Source: Pycnopodia helianthoides
Lineage: Eukaryota > Echinodermata > Asteroidea > Forcipulatida > Asteriidae
NCBI GenBank assembly: GCA_032158295.1
Contig: CM063250.1
Span: 4,265,001 to 4,329,000, forward strand
Length of the DNA: 64,000 nucleotides
Direction: 5' to 3'
The notes below the pieces were generated by a model. It saw nothing but the letters and a program-made list of their open reading frames with translations, was not told the DNA's origin and did not search any database. Positions 59,901 to 64,000 of the stretch are shown here, piece after piece. The translations under genes and the position numbers were made by a program. The first letter of the stretch is position 1, and every line of letters starts with the position of its first letter.

Positions 59901-60540
59901 TCAAGTGATGATATCATGAAAGGGTACTTTGTTAACCCCCTGCGCCTCATTATAGTATTCAGCTGGTTAAAGTCATATAACTGGTGCGCAAATGACCTAT
60001 TTACTGACAATGTACACCTCAAGTAGACTATTTTTCTCACCGCTAAAGGCTTCCATAAGCAAGGTGGTCGGTCAATGGGCTCACAATTAGTGGAATTGAT
60101 CACTATTGGGGTCTTGAAGACGCAAACCAAATTGTCAGTCCACGGTCCTGGTAGGGATGCGGACCAAGGACATCGAGACAGACAACGTGTGCGGGGACGT
60201 ACCTGCCCCTTCCCCCCCCCCATGACCTCCAATCGTGGACCCTCCTTTGTTCAACTCTTTGTCCTGACAAACCCATTGTTTTCCTTTGTGATAACAAACG
60301 TGGACCTTTTGTTGCAAGTACTCGGTTTGAATGTCACTACAAACTCACACACACACACACCCTTACATATGGCAGTTACGGGGTACTTCCATTGTTGTTC
60401 TAACATTCCCCTTTCTGAAGAAATCCTCTGTGTGGTATCCACTAGTAGAACAAAGAAAACCTTGTGGGGTAGTATTGTTCTATTGTTTAAAGTACCCCCG
60501 TAAGTTGGCGTGTGTAAAGGCACAACCCATCTCCCACCAT
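53975..60540. other. Long unrecognised stretch
   Basis: This is the longest part without an identified element. Short frames at 54156 (ACCATGG start context, hydrophobic), 55083 (Cys-rich N-terminus) and 59371-59754 were examined and not accepted. C or G runs occur at 55548, 56153, 57530 and 58300, with short (CA)n at 56090. Confidence 0.4.
59493..59525 (+). promoter_or_regulatory. Weak candidate TATA promoter
   Basis: TATATAAAAG at 59493-59502 precedes a moderately CpG-bearing stretch (59515-59720). No supported gene follows, so this may be chance in AT-rich DNA. Confidence 0.15.
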
Positions 60541-60576
60541 GTACAATATGTGGCAAAAGGAGTACCTACACTCTCG

Positions 60577-60660
60577 TTCCTGAGATTCCCAGAACATAAT
60601 GAAGACACAATGGAATGTATGGGTTGGGGGGTATACACCAAGCCATATATCGAGGGCCAA
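60577..60660 (+). repeat. Dispersed repeat, copy 2 of 2
   Basis: Same orientation as 108-185. A C run follows at 60667. Confidence 0.6.
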
Positions 60661-60762
60661 AATGCCCCCCCCCCCCTCCACCTACATTCCGTATTGACAC
60701 GATTGTTTCGGACAAGTAGTATAAGCCAGCATACACATTAAACAAGTTGTTAGCCACACAAG

Positions 60763-61145
60763 TTTAAAGGAACATTACAGAATTGGTTTTTGCTAACAAA
60801 ACAGTTGCTGGCAGTGTAAGCACTTTATGTAATCCACCATATACATAAACTGACAAACCTGTAGAAGTTTGAGATCGATCGGTCATCTGGGTCACGAGAA
60901 AATAGTGAAAAACCGATTACACATTTGCATGAAATCATATAGATTCAAATGAATAAAACGCTCACTGAGCGATAAACTCCAATCGGAAAATTAGTTTATT
61001 CATTTCTCATCAAATATGGCATTTCTGACAGAAATATTTCGAGGGATGTTTTCTACTATCATCATCATTAGACCGTGTAAGTTTTATGTAAATCTGTGAT
61101 CAATTTACATGTTTTTTTCTTACCAATTCTGTAATGTTCCTTTTA
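60763..61145 (+). mobile_element. TTTAAAGG element, family 1
   Basis: Full-length copy, with ends as in the other family 1 copies and no coding capacity. Confidence 0.8.
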
Positions 61146-61295
61146 TGACAAACAATTATTTACGACGACAATCACTTGACACTGTTTACTTTTTACGTAT
61201 CACCCTTTTGTGATATTTACCCATTTAACGTTTTCTTTGTATTGAACAAATTTACTCGAAATTATTCCTACTGTATGAATGATGTTTTTTGCACA

Positions 61296-61836
61296 TTTAA
61301 AGGTAGGTCCATAGATTGGTTTTAAGAAGACGTAATGCTGATTTATTGGCAAAATATTATCAAGAAAGATACAATAAAAGTCACATGTGAAAGTTTCAGC
61401 TGAATACAATGTCCACTTGCTGAGAAAACATAAACAAACTATCACAGTATTTTCACACGAACGTTGAATCCATCCAAGTTTGGCGAGGTGATGGCGGGAT
61501 ACCAGCCGCCTATCTCTGGATGCAAAACTTGCGAACGGACACCAACCCTCAGAAATCTGAGAAACGATTTGTTCATGACTCGTGTCTCAGATTATAAAAA
61601 TGCTTTTATTGACTTCTAATCAACGGGAGGCAATTCAGACAAAATAATTTGACAAAATGCTTACTTGCTAGTAAGGCAGCTAAGAACTGTCGCAATCTAT
61701 TGTTACACAAAATGTTGACTACATCAAGAAAGTTATGTATACGGGTTATAACAATTAAAGCTCCTCATTCCTCGCTTTCTGATAGAAATGACACCCTTTT
61801 TCTGGTTCATTACCAAAGTACTGCCCTACCTTTAAA
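61296..61836. mobile_element. TTTAAAGG element, family 5, long copy
   Basis: The left end TTTAAAGGTAGGTCCATAGATTGG and the region with GAATCCATCCAAGTTTGGCGAGGTG match 19010-19442. The central hairpin ATCTGAGAAACGA...TCTCAGAT is imperfect (about 61555-61590). The right end is CTACCTTTAAA. Confidence 0.68.
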
Positions 61837-62159
61837 GTGGAGAGTATAATCTTAAATTCTAAAGTAAACAACTAAAATGAATGTGTTATTATAATGTGAT
61901 ACAATAGTGCCAACAACAGAAAGTTTGTACAGAATTCTTTGTTTCAGGAGGTTCCTACCTATTTTTACAAATGGTGAACAATTATAACTCCTGTTCAAAA
62001 GTAGACAGTTACCTACAGCAAGACAATCTCTCCTAAGCTACCCCACGCAAAAAGGACAAATATTAATAATAATAAATAGTTAATTAATCAGAATTTCAAA
62101 AAATAAAAATTATTCTTTTTGCTTCAATTTATACAGCTCTTATCTAGATAAAATAAAAA

Positions 62160-62245
62160 CAATAACAAGAACATCAACAATAACAACATCAACAATAACA
62201 ACATCAACAAAAACAACAACAACAACAACAACTGCGACAACAACA
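62160..62245 (+). repeat. AAC/ATC-rich simple repeat
   Basis: AACAACATCAACAAT-type units pass into pure (AAC)n. Confidence 0.8.
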
Positions 62246-62282
62246 TTCAAGGCCGACGGACCCGCAAACTTTGGCCGATTGA

Positions 62283-62361
62283 GATGGGGGGAAATGGGTC
62301 GGTGGTGGGATGGGGTCGAGGTGGGGTGGGGTGGGGTGTTGTGGGGTGGGGTGGGGTGGCT
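62283..62361 (+). repeat. (GGGGT)n-rich simple repeat
   Basis: Repeated GGTGGGGTGGGGTGGGGT blocks with a few interruptions. The many G-runs on one strand could form G-quadruplexes. Confidence 0.85.
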
Positions 62362-62446
62362 TGCGGTTGCAACGTCACCTCTTATCCGTACTCCACCGCC
62401 TGAATCGCCCCATCACCACATCAACAAAATGATAATAAAAATAATA

Positions 62447-62808
62447 TTAAAGGAACCTTACAGAATTGGTAAGAAAAAAACTTAAAACTTACACGGTCTA
62501 ATGATGATGATATTAGAAAACATCCCTTGAAATATTTCTGTCTGAAATGCCATATTTGATGAGAAATGAATAAACTAATTTTCCGATTGGAGTTTATCGC
62601 TCAGTGAGCGTTTTATTCATTTGTTGAATCTATATGATTTCAGTGCAAATGTGTAATCGGTTTTCACTATTTTCTCGTGACGCAGATGGCCGATCGATCT
62701 CAAACTTCTACGGGTTTGTCAGTTTATGTATATGGTGGATTACATAAAGTGCTTACACTGCCAGCAACTGCTTTGTTAGCAAAAACCAATTCTATAATGT
62801 TCCTTTAA
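62447..62808 (-). mobile_element. TTTAAAGG element, family 1, inverted
   Basis: The left end is TTAAAGGAACCTTACAGAAT and the right end the inverse of TTAAAGGAACATTATAGAAT. About 30 bp are missing after the left end. Confidence 0.78.
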
Positions 62809-63283
62809 TTATAATTCTTAGAGGGTATTTTTAGGGATTGTTTTTTTCAAAGAGACTGGTCTGTGAAAGGTTGGAATTGAACAGCAATGATACAACTGGC
62901 AAACGGGCGTTTGCCTCCATCCTTCGTTTACATTGGATCCACCAAGGGACGTTCCCCCATTACCACATCCGTTGGCCTTTGATCTACAATCAGAGAAACT
63001 GCATGAATAGCCTGAATAATGAAGACGTTTACAGGTAATTAAACAGTGGTTTGCTGTTCAGATCGATACAGGAGGCCGCTTCCATCGAGTCAGTGCCGTG
63101 GGCGCCATTTCAATCATCATCAAATCAGAACAGTAGCGGGCGCTATTTTGATCCCTTTCTCTGAGGGTGCCGAACTGTTATTAAAAACGCACACACTTTA
63201 TATAATAGGAAAGCTTGGCTCTGGTTCATACCGAGACCATTACGAATTGGTCCTCATCACTGGAACCTATACAGACTATTCCA

Positions 63284-63456
63284 CTTAAAGGCACAGTACA
63301 CTTTAGGTAATGACTCTGAAAATTAATGGCAATGAAAACGCGACCACCTTTTGAAGTGAAATTTTCACAGGTTAGTTTTATTGTATGTACCTACATTTAT
63401 ATAGGAGTAACACAATCAGTAGGCTCCAATTTACCAAACGTGTACTGTGCCTTTAA
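63284..63456. mobile_element. TTTAAAGG element, family 3, internally deleted
   Basis: Both ends are intact (TTAAAGGCACAGTACACTTT; right inverse CAAACGTGTACTGTGCCTTTAA). Some 220 bp including the central hairpin are gone: GGCAATGAAAA joins to CGCGACCACC. Confidence 0.75.
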
Positions 63457-63459
63457 CCA

Positions 63460-64000
63460 ACGGGTCAACTTAGAACAAACTGTCTTGAAAATGATAGCGA
63501 TAACAGTGAACATCAAAGGAAAGATACTACATTGAAGAGCACACTTCGACTGCAATCTGCATGAACAAAATGAAACGATGGACAAAAGCAAACTATCAGC
63601 CGATTAAGCATAGAACAACCGGTGATGTATTGAGCCAATAGGGAGCAATGATCGCCTAAACGCTACTCAGTGCGGCAGGTGATGATGATGATTGAATAAT
63701 TCCCCATCACAGCGAAATTTATAACAACAACACACACTCACACACACAACAAAAAAAACATTAATTGTATTCTCACTTCCCAATGTTTTGCCACCTTTGT
63801 AAAGTTGTTGAAATCGTAAATTCTTCTTTAAGATTCAATGTGCACCAGTTCGATCAAAAACACACTTGTTTACTACCATTATTGCACGGGGGGGGGGACT
63901 GAACAGTCACGCAGTCCCACTAATTGGGAACCTTGACTACACATCAGAATAAAACATCGAAACAAAGACAACAGCGAAAAGGCAACAGAAAAAACAGCTG
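63460..64000. other. Unrecognised non-coding DNA
   Basis: It contains a (CA)n-like run at 63730 and a G run at 63890. No gene is seen. Confidence 0.45.

Noticed and set aside
60075..60741. Overlapping frames of 142, 136, 115 and 101 codons on both strands
   Set aside because: Low-complexity His/Thr and Pro stretches come from (CA)n and C runs, and no frame stands out.
3864..63456. Considering the TTTAAAGG elements as a CRISPR-like or phage-type array
   Set aside because: Spacing is irregular, orientation mixed, ends are inverted repeats, and the genome is eukaryotic.

Overview
This is a eukaryotic, repeat-rich stretch with no host protein-coding gene that I can support. The sequence is AT-rich. 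It carries intron-containing transposon genes, several tRNA-derived SINE families and many short inverted-repeat elements. About two dozen of those elements have ends reading TTTAAAGG followed by 15-20 bases. Elements of this look are ones I associate with echinoderm genomes, so a sea star or a close relative is my best guess. That assignment rests on memory and not on a search.

The one protein-coding unit is at 26.2-33.05 kb: an apparently complete, about 6.85-kb DNA transposon that looks like the ISL2EU (IS4EU) type. It has matching 12-bp ends (TATAGACCTTTC ... GAAAGGTCTATA) and two convergent spliced genes. The plus-strand gene (three exons, 498 aa) is a THAP zinc-finger transposase with a DDE_Tnp_4 catalytic core. 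The minus-strand gene (two exons, 565 aa) is a SWIM zinc-finger plus YqaJ-type nuclease. All inferred splice joins keep frame and no stop or frameshift is seen. The transposase presumably binds the ends through THAP and cuts with its DDE triad. The job of the nuclease partner is unknown.

The transposon sits among small elements whose ends also begin TATAGA (6.2, 25.5, 33.05, 33.28, 34.9 and 53.8 kb). Two of them follow its right end directly, with no spacer. They are plausible non-autonomous relatives or passengers.

Layout. 0-2 kb: degenerate repeat of about 175 bp. 3.8-10 kb: TTTAAAGG elements, a SINE, a 24-bp tandem repeat and a tRNA-like SINE. 10.8-14.3 kb: three satellites (about 34, 35 and 76 bp units). 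14.3-25 kb: mostly unrecognised DNA with scattered TTTAAAGG elements. 25.4-35.3 kb: the transposon and its nest of small elements. 35.4-41 kb: TTTAAAGG elements and a 1.25-kb 27-bp minisatellite. 41-48 kb: more TTTAAAGG elements, a GTCGAC-rich array and a 0.5-kb segmental duplication. 48-64 kb: unrecognised DNA, a second GTCGAC cluster, more TTTAAAGG elements and G-rich simple repeats.

Most short open reading frames in the window are chance or repeat-derived. Many begin at TTG or other non-ATG codons and none shows a known domain outside the transposon.
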